From NCBI GenBank assembly GCA_051004815.1, contig JBPCJY010000024.1, positions 1 through 28,326 of the forward strand: a DNA stretch of 28,326 bases, written 5' to 3'. Source of the DNA: JBBQXY01 sp051004815 (lineage in GTDB: Bacteria; Chloroflexota; Ktedonobacteria; Ktedonobacterales; Ktedonobacteraceae). This document shows positions 7,062 to 14,210 of the stretch, one piece after another. Position 1 is the stretch's first letter. Each line of letters starts with the position of its first letter. The notes under the pieces are model-generated. The model was given only the letters and a program-made list of their open reading frames with translations, searched no databases and was not told the DNA's origin. A program made the translations under genes and the position numbers.

Positions 7062-7604
7062 ATGGCATCAAGGTTGAAAGAGAAGTATCAACAAGAGGTT
7101 GTGCCAGGCCTGCGTAAGGAGTTTAACTACAAAAATCCAATGCAGGTCCCAGGCGTCCATAAAGTGGTCGTCAACATCGGTATGGGTGAGGTCATCCAGA
7201 ACGCCAAGGCTATGGATGCCGCAATCGCAGACCTTGCCACCATCACCGGGCAACGTCCCGTGATTACCCGCGCCAAACGTTCTGTCGCTGCGTTCAAGCT
7301 CCGTGAAGGCATGCAGATCGGCTGTATGGTCACGCTGCGCGGTGACCACATGTACCAGTTCCTCGACAAGTTGATGAATGTGGCTTTGCCTCGTATTCGT
7401 GACTTCCAGGGCGTCTCCGCGGAAGCTTTCGATGGACGCGGCAACTACACGCTAGGGTTGCGAGAACAACTGGTCTTCCCTGAAATTGACTATGATAAAG
7501 TCGATAAGGTGCGCGGTATGGAAGTGAGTATTGTGACCACAGCTCGCACTGACGAAGAGGGGCGACGGCTGCTCAAATTAATGGGCATGCCCTTTAAGAA
7601 ATAA
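7062..7604 (+). CDS. rplE: 50S ribosomal protein L5
   Basis: L5 binds 5S rRNA in the central protuberance and contacts P-site tRNA. At 180 aa it matches the usual length. Diagnostic segments are NPMQVPGVHKVVVNIGMGEV, ITGQRPVITRAKRSVAAFKLREGMQIG, ALPRIRDFQGV and the C-terminal MEVSIVTTARTDEEGRRLLKLMGMPF. The ATG at 7062 is 5 nt after the rplX stop, with GAGGAG inside the end of rplX as ribosome-binding site. No unusual residues were noticed. Confidence 0.98.
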   Translation: MASRLKEKYQQEVVPGLRKEFNYKNPMQVPGVHKVVVNIGMGEVIQNAKAMDAAIADLATITGQRPVITRAKRSVAAFKLREGMQIGCMVTLRGDHMYQFLDKLMNVALPRIRDFQGVSAEAFDGRGNYTLGLREQLVFPEIDYDKVDKVRGMEVSIVTTARTDEEGRRLLKLMGMPFKK

Positions 7605-7618
7605 CGCTGGAGGGCGAA

Positions 7619-7804
7619 ATGGCAAAAACTTCGATGATTGTGAAGTCGCAGCGCAAGCCCCGCTTCAAGGTACAGCAGCATAACCGCTGCCATATCTGCG
7701 GACGGCCCCGCGCTTACATGCGTAAATTCGGTCTGTGTCGCATCTGCTTCCGCGAACGTGCGTTGCGCGGTGAGCTTCCCGGTGTGACCAAGTCGAGCTG
7801 GTAG
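7619..7804 (+). CDS. rpsN: 30S ribosomal protein S14, zinc-binding (type Z)
   Basis: S14 in the 30S head; this is the short, zinc-containing form (61 aa, sometimes called rpsZ). Zinc ligands are Cys24, Cys27, Cys40 and Cys43 in NRCHICGRP and GLCRICFRE. The C-terminal RALRGELPGVTKSSW is the family signature. The ATG at 7619 follows CTGGAGGGCGAA. An unusually long 96-nt spacer with a strong hairpin follows, before rpsH. Confidence 0.98.
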   Translation: MAKTSMIVKSQRKPRFKVQQHNRCHICGRPRAYMRKFGLCRICFRERALRGELPGVTKSSW

Positions 7805-7834
7805 TAGTCGCGATATGTGAAAGGGCGAAGGGAC

Positions 7835-7873
7835 GAAAACGGGCGAGTAGCTAGACAGTAGACTCGCGTTTTC
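7835..7873 (+). other. Strong hairpin in the rpsN-rpsH spacer
   Basis: Bases 7835..7848 (GAAAACG, GG bulge, CGAGT) pair with 7862..7873 (ACTCGCGTTTTC), making a 12-bp stem with a 2-nt bulge and a 13-nt loop. The spacer is 96 nt in a region where others are below 20 nt. A clean Shine-Dalgarno sequence (GGAGGAA) for rpsH follows about 15 nt later. The T-run inside the 3' arm is short and transcription must continue, so an attenuator, RNase processing site or repressor-binding site is more likely than a full terminator. The function is not shown. Confidence 0.55.
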
Positions 7874-7900
7874 TGACTTTCGGATTATGGAGGAATTTCC

Positions 7901-8296
7901 ATGAACATGACTGATCCTGTTGCGGATATGCTCACGCGCATCCGTAATGCGGTCTCAGCACGGCATACTCGCGTACTGATTCCGGCCTCGAAATTGAAGC
8001 TGGCGATTGCGCGAGTGCTGAAAGATGAAGGCTATATCAAGGATATTGAGATCCTGAAAGATAATCCACAGGGTACCATCCGTTTGACGCTGCGCTATGT
8101 GGATAAGAAACCGGTGTTGACGCAGTTAAAGCGTGTCAGCAAGCCGGGCCTTCGCGTGTATACAAAACAAGCTACTATCCCACGCGTGCGCGGTGGGTTG
8201 GGGGTAGCTATTCTCTCGACGCCAAAAGGTCTCATGACAGGTCATCGTGCCTATCAGCAGGGCCTCGGTGGCGAAGTCATCTGCTACGTTTGGTAG
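7901..8296 (+). CDS. rpsH: 30S ribosomal protein S8
   Basis: S8 is a primary 16S rRNA-binding protein in the 30S platform; in Escherichia coli it is the translational repressor of the spc operon. At 131 aa it is standard. The sequence has the start MTDPVADMLTRIRNAVSARH, LPASKLK-like LIPASKLKLAIARVLKDEGY, and the C-terminal signature RGGLGVAILSTPKGLMTGHRA ending in GGEVICYVW. The ATG at 7901 has GGAGGAATTTCC. The hairpin upstream would be a natural place to look for S8-type feedback, but it does not obviously resemble helix 21 of 16S rRNA. Confidence 0.97.
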   Translation: MNMTDPVADMLTRIRNAVSARHTRVLIPASKLKLAIARVLKDEGYIKDIEILKDNPQGTIRLTLRYVDKKPVLTQLKRVSKPGLRVYTKQATIPRVRGGLGVAILSTPKGLMTGHRAYQQGLGGEVICYVW

Positions 8297-8311
8297 AAAG
8301 GCAGGTTCAGA

Positions 8312-8887
8312 ATGTCTCGTATTGGACGAGCTCCAATTCCAGTGCCGCCAAAGGTACAGGTGAACTGGACTGATGGCAACCTGGTAACGGTCAAAGGACC
8401 CAAAGGTGTACTATCCTATCAGGTTGACCCTGCATTGACTCTTGCGTTAGAGGATGGAAATCTGACGGTTTCCCGTCCCTCCGATAGCAAAGAGCATAAG
8501 GCAAAGCATGGTCTCTATCGTTCTCTCGTCAACAACATGGTTGTCGGAGTGACGACTGGATATACAAAACAGTTGGAGATTCACGGGGTGGGGTACCGTG
8601 CCGCGAAGATGGGCGATAATCTCATCATTCAGGTAGGTTATTCTCATCCGGTTGAAGTTCAGCCACCCGCCGGTATCTCTTTTACTGTTGATGGTATTGA
8701 TCCAGCTACCAAAGCCACCAGGGTGAGTGTCGCTGGCATTGATAAGCAGTTGGTGGGCGAGGTCGCCGCCAATATCCACCGTATTCGCAAGCCAGAGCCG
8801 TACAAGGGCAAAGGTATTCGCTACACGGGTGAGGTAATTCGCCGCAAAGCTGGTAAAGCTGGTAAAGTCGGCGGTAAGAAGAAGTAA
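8312..8887 (+). CDS. rplF: 50S ribosomal protein L6
   Basis: L6 lies near the factor-binding site and contacts the sarcin-ricin loop region. It is 191 aa, slightly longer than the usual 177-180. Diagnostic stretches are SRIGRAPIPVPPKVQV, NNMVVGVTTGYTKQLEIHGVGYRA, VGYSHPVEVQPPAGI and the C-terminal RIRKPEPYKGKGIRYTGEVIRRK. The extra residues are a short Lys/Gly-rich tail (AGKAGKVGGKKK). The ATG at 8312 follows AAAGGCAGG. A 180-nt spacer with two hairpins separates it from rplR. Confidence 0.97.
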   Translation: MSRIGRAPIPVPPKVQVNWTDGNLVTVKGPKGVLSYQVDPALTLALEDGNLTVSRPSDSKEHKAKHGLYRSLVNNMVVGVTTGYTKQLEIHGVGYRAAKMGDNLIIQVGYSHPVEVQPPAGISFTVDGIDPATKATRVSVAGIDKQLVGEVAANIHRIRKPEPYKGKGIRYTGEVIRRKAGKAGKVGGKKK

Positions 8888-8910
8888 GGGTTAAGGCCCG
8901 ATACGCGCAG

Positions 8911-8973
8911 GCGAGGGGAGATAAGAGAGACGTAGTGCCGACCACGTATCTCAATGTGAACCCTCTCCTCGCG
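8911..8973 (+). other. Inverted repeat in the rplF-rplR spacer (first of two)
   Basis: GCGAGGGGAGA (8911..8921) pairs with TCTCCTCGC (8965..8973) apart from a 2-nt bulge, with a shorter inner pairing GTG/CAC. There is no U-tract. Together with the stem at 9000..9059 it makes this 180-nt spacer the most structured in the spc cluster. Confidence 0.45.
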
Positions 8974-8999
8974 CAGGTTATGTAATACGAAAGGGGAGT

Positions 9000-9059
9000 C
9001 GCGAAAAGAGTGAAGATGCGGACAGCAGGATAAAGCCTGTAACCACGCAGCTTTTCGCG
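9000..9059 (+). other. Perfect 9-bp stem directly upstream of rplR
   Basis: CGCGAAAAG (9000..9008) pairs perfectly with CTTTTCGCG (9051..9059); the inner loop contains a further CAGG/CCTG pairing. The 3' arm ends 8 nt before the rplR ATG (9068), where no Shine-Dalgarno sequence is visible. The structure may therefore influence rplR initiation, or it may place an upstream purine tract near the start. Function is inferred only from position. Confidence 0.5.
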
Positions 9060-9067
9060 CTTACAAG

Positions 9068-9703
9068 ATGATTAAACGATTCAATGCCAATCACGCGCGG
9101 CTGCGGCGGCACCAGCGAATGCGGAATCACCTGGAAGGCTCGCAGGAGCGTCCAAGGCTCAACGTCTACCGCAGCGGGCAGCATATCTACGCGCAAGTTG
9201 TTGATGATACCACCGGCAAGACATTGGCCGCAGCTTCCTCGCTCGATGAAACCTTGCGGGATTTTAAGCCAGCGGTGACGGAGCCGGAAAAAGCAGGCGG
9301 CAACGCGCAGGCAACTGCCGATAAGGCCTCAGCAGTGGAAGCGGCAGCAGAGATCATCCCGATCAAGGGCAAAGGTGCTAAAACCGAGAAGCCTGCTCAG
9401 AAGGCTCCGGCGAAGGGTACACCACAAAAGGGTGCGCAAGGTAAAGGCGGCAAGCCCGGTACGCAAGTCAAGATTCTTTTGCCGGCGGCGCAAAAAGGCT
9501 CAGCGAAAACGCCAGTTGAGGCCCTTGAGGCTATTGCGCATAACCGGAAAGTCGCCACTGCTCGTGAGGTAGGTAAGCTCGTGGCCCAGCGTGCGAAAGA
9601 AAAGGGCGTCAGTCGTGTGGTCTTTGATCGTGGAGGCTACGCTTATCATGGACGAGTGGCTGCCCTGGCGGAAGGTGCTCGTGAAGTAGGCCTGGAATTC
9701 TAA
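9068..9703 (+). CDS. rplR: 50S ribosomal protein L18 with about 90-residue internal insertion
   Basis: L18 binds 5S rRNA together with L5 in the central protuberance. The usual length is about 115-122 aa; this one is 211. Residues 1-68 (RHQRMRNHLEGSQERPRLNVYRS, then HIYAQVVDDTTGKTLAAASSL) and about 160-211 (REVGKLVAQRAKEKGVSRVVFDRG, then YAYHGRVAALAEGAREVGLEF) are ordinary L18. Between them lies an Ala/Lys/Gly/Pro-rich, low-complexity segment (about residues 69-160, nt 9275..9548), located where other L18 proteins have a short surface loop. The frame is continuous. The ATG at 9068 has no clear ribosome-binding site and follows a perfect stem (9000..9059). Confidence 0.95.
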   Translation: MIKRFNANHARLRRHQRMRNHLEGSQERPRLNVYRSGQHIYAQVVDDTTGKTLAAASSLDETLRDFKPAVTEPEKAGGNAQATADKASAVEAAAEIIPIKGKGAKTEKPAQKAPAKGTPQKGAQGKGGKPGTQVKILLPAAQKGSAKTPVEALEAIAHNRKVATAREVGKLVAQRAKEKGVSRVVFDRGGYAYHGRVAALAEGAREVGLEF

Positions 9704-9712
9704 GGCCGCGAT

Positions 9713-9737
9713 GTAGGGGCCGATGTAATGCGCCCTT
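9713..9737. repeat. Degenerate palindromic repeat in the rplR-rpsE spacer
   Basis: GTAGGGGC followed by ATGTAATGCGCCCTTAG resembles the repeat at 165..191, with the right arm diverged. It sits just before the rpsE Shine-Dalgarno sequence (AGAGGAAG), the same relative position as the copy before rpsJ. Confidence 0.4.
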
Positions 9738-9749
9738 AGAGGAAGTAAG

Positions 9750-10469
9750 ATGCCAAGAATAGATGCTACAAAACTGAACCTGGAAGAGACGGTCGTTCAA
9801 GTCAGCCGTGTCTCCAAGGTAGTCAAAGGTGGCCGACGCTTTAGTATTCGGGCACTTGTGGTTGTCGGTGATCGCAATGGCTACGTAGGTTGCGGGCTGG
9901 GCAAGGCCAGCGAATATACAGAGGCCATTCGCAAAGGCGTAGAAGATGCCAAGAAGCACCTGATCCAGGTGCCGCTATCTGGCACGACTATTCCTTTCAA
10001 GGTGACAACACGCTTCGGTGCATCCGAAGTTATGCTCAAGCCTGCCGCTCCTGGTACTGGTGTGATCGCCGGTGGTGCCGTTCGTGCGGTCGTGGAGTCA
10101 GCCGGTGTGCGTGATATTCTGACAAAGACGCTGGGCAGCACCAATAAGGCGAATACCGTTCACGCCTGCTTAAAGGCATTGCGCGAACTGCGCTCTCCCG
10201 AGGTAGAGGCGTCTCGCCGCGGTAAGACTGTTGCCGAAATCGTTGGGAAAAAGCGGGCCGAACAGATCGTGATTGCGAACGCGAATGCTGCTGAACAAGC
10301 GGCTGCCCTCCGTGCTGCTCGCGAAGAGGAAGCACGCGAGAACAGGGCCGTGGCTAATAGTCGCCGTGGCTCCGGTGATCGTGATCGCCGTGGCGGCGGT
10401 GATCGCCGTGGCGGAGGTGGCAGTGGCGACCGCCGTGGTGGCGGAGGTGGTGGTGAGCGTCGTCGCTAA
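9750..10469 (+). CDS. rpsE: 30S ribosomal protein S5 with Arg/Gly-rich C-terminal tail
   Basis: S5 lies by the mRNA entry site and affects decoding fidelity. The core (residues 1 to about 165) has ETVVQVSRVSKVVKGGRRFS, VGDRNGYVGCGLGKASE, and the S5 C-domain PAAPGTGVIAGGAVRAVVE and SAGVRDILTKTLGSTNKAN. Typical S5 ends near residue 165; this one has 239 residues. The addition is an Ala/Glu-rich probable helix (about 170-205) followed by an RGG-type tail of Gly, Arg and Asp (206-239). Such tails usually bind RNA non-specifically. The ATG at 9750 follows AGAGGAAGTAAG. Confidence 0.97.
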   Translation: MPRIDATKLNLEETVVQVSRVSKVVKGGRRFSIRALVVVGDRNGYVGCGLGKASEYTEAIRKGVEDAKKHLIQVPLSGTTIPFKVTTRFGASEVMLKPAAPGTGVIAGGAVRAVVESAGVRDILTKTLGSTNKANTVHACLKALRELRSPEVEASRRGKTVAEIVGKKRAEQIVIANANAAEQAAALRAAREEEARENRAVANSRRGSGDRDRRGGGDRRGGGGSGDRRGGGGGGERRR

Positions 10470-10504
10470 CCGCCGACTAGCCACCCAGAGGAGTAAAAAA
10501 AATA

Positions 10505-10699
10505 ATGACAAAACTGCGTGTAAAATATATTAGAAGCTCGATTGGCTATCCTAAGGATCAGAAAGCGACGATCCGCGCTCTTGGATTGCGCAAGCTGCAG
10601 CAGACGGTCGAACATGAAGACCATCCAGCTATTCGTGGTATGATCCAGAAGGTGATTCACCTGGTGCAGGTAGAGGAGACTGTCAGTGAAACTCTCTGA
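10505..10699 (+). CDS. rpmD: 50S ribosomal protein L30
   Basis: L30 is a small 23S rRNA-binding protein found in a subset of bacteria. It is 64 aa, in the family range. TKLRVKYIRSSIGYPKDQKATIRALGLRKLQ and the following VEHEDHPAIRGMIQKVIHLVQVEE are classic. The ATG at 10505 is preceded by AGAGGAG and an A-rich spacer. The last 14 nt overlap the GTG start of rplO, implying coupled translation. Confidence 0.97.
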   Translation: MTKLRVKYIRSSIGYPKDQKATIRALGLRKLQQTVEHEDHPAIRGMIQKVIHLVQVEETVSETL

Positions 10700-11228
10700 T
10701 TTGCGGCCAGCCCCTGGTTCGCACAAGACAGAAAGACGTGTTGGACGTGGTCATGGCTCCGGTCGTGGCAAGACCGCGGGACGTGGTACTAAGGGCCAGA
10801 AGGCTCGTACCGGTGGTAATATCCATCGTGCCTTTAACGGTGGCCAGACGCGCTTATCGAAGCGGTTGCCGTTTGTACGAGGTCTGGGCAATAGCAATAC
10901 GCCTTTCCGCCATGACCATGCCATTGTCAGCCTGTATGATCTCGAACTGTTTGATGCCGGAACCCAGGTCACTCCTGAGCGCATGGTAGAGCAGCATTTA
11001 ATGACGCCTGCCGAGGGCCGTGGGCTGGTGAAAATACTTGGGAATGGTGAAGTAGATCGAGCATTGACGGTGCATGCCCATAAGGTCTCAAAGAGCGCAC
11101 GCGCTAAGATTGAGGCAGCGGGCGGTACTGTGGAGATTATTCCAACGAAAGTCTACGAAAAGACTAAGAGACGTAAGGATCAAGACCCAAAAACACCAGC
11201 CAACCAGGCCCAGGACACCAGGGCGTAA
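10686..11228 (+). CDS. rplO: 50S ribosomal protein L15
   Basis: L15 is an assembly protein of the 50S subunit with a Gly-rich, extended N-terminal part. The GTG at 10686 within the end of rpmD, after GAGGAGACT, gives MKLSDLRPAPGSHKTERRVGRG followed by GSGRGKTAGRGTKGQKAR, the family signature. Length is 180 aa against about 145-150, the extra being a Lys/Gln/Asp-rich C-terminal tail of about 28 residues. The stop overlaps the left arm of a strong hairpin that precedes secY. Confidence 0.97.
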   Translation: MKLSDLRPAPGSHKTERRVGRGHGSGRGKTAGRGTKGQKARTGGNIHRAFNGGQTRLSKRLPFVRGLGNSNTPFRHDHAIVSLYDLELFDAGTQVTPERMVEQHLMTPAEGRGLVKILGNGEVDRALTVHAHKVSKSARAKIEAAGGTVEIIPTKVYEKTKRRKDQDPKTPANQAQDTRA

Positions 11229-11242
11229 GCCTCTGGTGTCCT
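11212..11242 (+). other. Strong hairpin over the rplO stop, before secY
   Basis: AGGACACCAG (11212..11221) pairs perfectly with CTGGTGTCCT (11233..11242), and the inner GGC/GCC closes a GTAA tetraloop with one bulged T. There is no downstream U-run, so it is not a standard terminator. The rplO stop codon is in the loop. It separates ribosomal genes from secY, and could reduce secY expression relative to the ribosomal genes or protect the 3' end of a processed ribosomal mRNA. Confidence 0.6.
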
Positions 11243-11288
11243 CGTCGATTGGTTGCGTGCCATCGGCTCTTAGCAAAAGGAGGATCCC

Positions 11289-12620
11289 ATGTGGGAACGA
11301 CTGCGCAGCATCTGGACTGTTCCTGATCTACGCAATAAGATTCTCTACACCCTGGGGATGTTATTGATTTTCCGCATCCTCGCCCATATTACTGTGCCTT
11401 TGACACACGCGGAACAACAAAACTTGATCAAGCTCTTTAGTAGTAGCGGCGATCAGGGCCTCGGTCAGTTACTGGGCTTGCTGGATGTCTTTTCCGGTGG
11501 CTCGCTACAAACCTTCTCTATTGTTGCGTTTGGTGTCTATCCGTACATCACTGCTACCATTGTGATGCAGCTACTACAGCCAATTGTCCCGGCTTTGCAA
11601 AACCTGTCAACGCAGGGTGAGTCGGGTCGCTTGCGTTTCAGCCAAATCACTCGTCTTATCACTGTTCCGTTGGCCTTCTTACAGGCACTGGGACAGACCG
11701 CAATCTTTGTGAAAGCAGGCGTCCTGGATGCCTCTAGCTTTGGACTCTTTGGCCCAAACTGGTTGGAGACCCTGGCGATCCTCATGTCGTTGACTACAGG
11801 TACGATGATCCTGGTCTGGATTGGTGAGTTAATCACGGAAAACGGTATCGGTAATGGTATCTCACTGATCATCTTCGGTGGGATCGTCAGCCGTATTCCT
11901 TCACTGGTACAGCAGGGCTATCTGACCGCTTCCTCTACTACGGGGAGTGTTGTCAGTATTGCTGTGCTCTTGATTATCGGCTTGATTATCATTGTCGGTA
12001 TTGTCTACATCTACCTGGGGCAACGTCGCGTACCGGTGCAGTATCCGACCAAGCGTATGGTTGGACGTGGGATGCTCGTAGGGTCAGCACAAACGACCTA
12101 CATTCCAATGCAGGTCAATAGCGCAGGCATGATCCCCATCATCTTTGCGAACTCAATGCTGATCTTCCCTGCGGTCCTTTCGCAGTACCTGGTTTCCAGT
12201 AATGTGACCTGGCTCGCCAGCATCGCCCAATGGGTTGGCACCTATATTGCCAATACCACCCTCTGGTACTACTGGGCGATCTTCTTTATCCTGGTGTTTG
12301 CTTTTACCTACTTCTACGCCTATGTCGTATGGCAACAGCAGAACATCCCGGAGAATTTACAGAAGCAGGGTGCGTTTATTCCTGGTTATAGACCGGGCGA
12401 ACCCACCAGTAAATACCTGGGTATGATTCTCAACCGTATTACGTTGTGTGGTGCTCTGTTCCTTGCTATTGTGGCGGTCATGCCATTCTTTGCAAGGGTT
12501 GGCGGGAACCAGCTATTGAGTGCTGCTTCACTGCTGATTGTCGTTGGTGTCGTGCTGGACACGGTCCGGCAACTTGAAGCTCAAATGGTCATGCGTAACT
12601 ATTCTGGTTTTCTATCATAA
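11289..12620 (+). CDS. secY: Protein translocase subunit SecY
   Basis: SecY is the channel subunit of the SecYEG translocon in the cytoplasmic membrane. The 443-aa protein begins WERLRSIWTVPDLRNKILYTLGMLLIF. It shows about ten hydrophobic segments, including the plug-region stretch FSGGSLQTFSIVAFGVYPYI, the TM5/6 cytosolic loop GQRRVPVQYPTKRM, and IPGYRPGEPTSKYL before the last helices. The ATG at 11289 has an excellent AAAAGGAGGATCCC. It is in its usual place after rplO and before adk. Length and residues look ordinary. Confidence 0.97.
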   Translation: MWERLRSIWTVPDLRNKILYTLGMLLIFRILAHITVPLTHAEQQNLIKLFSSSGDQGLGQLLGLLDVFSGGSLQTFSIVAFGVYPYITATIVMQLLQPIVPALQNLSTQGESGRLRFSQITRLITVPLAFLQALGQTAIFVKAGVLDASSFGLFGPNWLETLAILMSLTTGTMILVWIGELITENGIGNGISLIIFGGIVSRIPSLVQQGYLTASSTTGSVVSIAVLLIIGLIIIVGIVYIYLGQRRVPVQYPTKRMVGRGMLVGSAQTTYIPMQVNSAGMIPIIFANSMLIFPAVLSQYLVSSNVTWLASIAQWVGTYIANTTLWYYWAIFFILVFAFTYFYAYVVWQQQNIPENLQKQGAFIPGYRPGEPTSKYLGMILNRITLCGALFLAIVAVMPFFARVGGNQLLSAASLLIVVGVVLDTVRQLEAQMVMRNYSGFLS

Positions 12621-12633
12621 GGACGGTGCATTT

Positions 12634-12673
12634 ATTGCGCCCTCCCTGTCACTATGAATTGGCTGGGCGCAAT
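12634..12673. repeat. Inverted repeat in the secY-adk spacer
   Basis: ATTGCGCCC (12634..12642) and GGGCGCAAT (12665..12673) form a perfect 9-bp inverted repeat. The TTTATTGCGCC and AATGAGGCGT words are shared with the spacer after rpsJ (531..560), so the element seems to be another member of the palindromic family seen in this gene block. Confidence 0.5.
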
Positions 12674-12711
12674 GAGGCGTTCAACAAACTTCCATCGGAG
12701 GAAAGAGAAAC

Positions 12712-13386
12712 GTGAATATTATCCTGATCGGCGCACAAGGATCGGGGAAGGGGACGCAGGCGGAAACACTTTCTCAGTTACTGGGTATTCGTCACGTTGC
12801 TAGTGGCGACCTGTTCCGCAAAGCCATAAGTGAGAAGAATGAACTGGGTAGCAAGGTCAAGGGTTATCTGGAGCGTGGGGAACTGGTTCCCGACGATCTG
12901 ACCGTGGAAGTGATACTCAGGCGCATCAAAGAGCCGGATTGTGTGCACGGTGTGCTCCTGGATGGATTTCCACGCACCATCGTGCAGGCAGAGGCATTGG
13001 ATAGCGGACTACACAGTACTGGGCAGCAAATTGATGTCGTGGTCTATCTGCATGTTCCGCGCGCGGAACTGCTCAAAAGGCTATCAGGCAGATTTATCTG
13101 CCGCGCCAACCAACACGTTTATAACATCAACTCGAACCCACCAAAAGTACCTGGCGTGTGCGATATCGATGGAAGCGAGTTGTATCAACGCTCCGACGAT
13201 AAAGGAGAGGCGGTGGAGAAACGCCTGAACACCTTCTTCAATGAGACCATTCGCCTGCTGGACTATTATGGTAAGCAGCAGAAGGTGGTCGAGGTCAATG
13301 GCAATCAGGGTATCGAACAGGTTCGGGCTGATCTCCTGAGCCATATCAAAGCGTTCGTAGCGAAACGAGATTCTTCCGATGAATAG
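12712..13386 (+). CDS. adk: Adenylate kinase, long-LID type
   Basis: Adenylate kinase interconverts ATP + AMP and 2 ADP in the cytoplasm. The P-loop GAQGSGKGT is at residues 8-16, the AMP-binding region includes ASGDLFRKAI and LLDGFPRT. The long LID domain (about 126-165) contains NPPKVPGVCDIDGSELYQR. In zinc-type enzymes the LID has Cys-x2-Cys-x16-Cys-x2-Cys/Asp. Here the positions are Cys130, Asn133, Cys150 and Asp153, so one cysteine is replaced and metal binding is doubtful. It is 224 aa, normal for this subtype. The GTG start at 12712 follows CGGAGGAAAG. Confidence 0.96.
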   Translation: MNIILIGAQGSGKGTQAETLSQLLGIRHVASGDLFRKAISEKNELGSKVKGYLERGELVPDDLTVEVILRRIKEPDCVHGVLLDGFPRTIVQAEALDSGLHSTGQQIDVVVYLHVPRAELLKRLSGRFICRANQHVYNINSNPPKVPGVCDIDGSELYQRSDDKGEAVEKRLNTFFNETIRLLDYYGKQQKVVEVNGNQGIEQVRADLLSHIKAFVAKRDSSDE

Positions 13387-13387
13387 G

Positions 13388-13414
13388 CCAGGACGACCCT
13401 TGCGGTCGCTCTGG
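13388..13414. repeat. Hairpin of CGACC-CTTGC-GGTCG type between adk and map
   Basis: Arms of 11 nt (13388..13398 and 13404..13414) match at 9 positions, with the centre CTTGC. The core CGACCCTTGCGGTCG resembles a second hairpin at 24326..24346 (GGGCGACC-TTCGT-GGTCGCCC), suggesting a second family of short palindromes in this genome. No U-tract follows. Confidence 0.45.
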
Positions 13415-13434
13415 GAAAAATACCAGGGAATAGC

Positions 13435-14184
13435 ATGGCACCAATTCTGAAATCGAAGGCGGAACAAGAAAAGATATACGAAACTGGCCATATCGTCGCA
13501 GAGATATTGGCACAGCTTCGTGCGGCGGTACATCCAGGTATCACTACCGATGAACTGGACGCGATGGCTGTCGCGGCATTAGAGCGACATGGGGCTAAAT
13601 CAAGCTCTTTGGGCTATCACGGTTATCCCAAGTCGATTTGTACGTCTGTAAATGATGAAGTGGTTCATGGTATTCCTGGCACGCGAGTATTGCAGGAGGG
13701 CGATATCGTCAGTATTGACTTTGCCGCCCTCTCCAATGGCTGGCACGCCGACTCGGCTATCACGGTACCAGTTGGCACCGTCTCTGCCGAGGCGCAACGT
13801 TTGTTGAAGGTGACAGAAGACTCGCTCTATCGTGGCATCGCGGCTGCTCGCGCCGGTAATCGCCTGTATGACATTGGTCGTGCAGTGCAATACCACGTTG
13901 AAGCAGCAGGTTTCTCGATAGTGCGCCAGTACAGCGGGCATGGCGTTGGTCGCAGTATGCACGAAGACCCACAGGTGCTCAACTATATTGAACCGGGGCA
14001 ACCAAACCAGCTCTTAAAGTCAGGGATGGTGATTGCTATAGAGCCTATGGTCAATATGGGTGGCAGGGAGACGCGTGTACTTGCCGACGACTGGACCGTT
14101 GTCACCACCGACGGCAGCTACTCTGCTCATTTTGAGCATACCGTAGCCATCACCGACGGCGATGCCTTGATCCTGACGCAGTAA
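13435..14184 (+). CDS. map: Methionine aminopeptidase, type I
   Basis: This enzyme removes the initiator methionine from nascent proteins. All expected metal and catalytic residues are present: His79 (VVHGIP), Asp95 (VSIDFA), Asp106 (HADSAI), His169 (SGHGVG), Glu203 (AIEPMVN) and Glu234 (FEHTVAI). The pita-bread fold signature YHGYPKSICTSVNDEVVHG is at residues 61-79. Its 249 aa and lack of an N-terminal extension fit the short bacterial type. The ATG at 13435 is preceded by AGGGAATAGC. It closes the spc cluster; a promoter for the next cluster starts within 30 nt of its stop. Confidence 0.97.
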   Translation: MAPILKSKAEQEKIYETGHIVAEILAQLRAAVHPGITTDELDAMAVAALERHGAKSSSLGYHGYPKSICTSVNDEVVHGIPGTRVLQEGDIVSIDFAALSNGWHADSAITVPVGTVSAEAQRLLKVTEDSLYRGIAAARAGNRLYDIGRAVQYHVEAAGFSIVRQYSGHGVGRSMHEDPQVLNYIEPGQPNQLLKSGMVIAIEPMVNMGGRETRVLADDWTVVTTDGSYSAHFEHTVAITDGDALILTQ

Positions 14185-14210
14185 AACGTTTGCTCGACTC
14201 GGCTAGCCAC

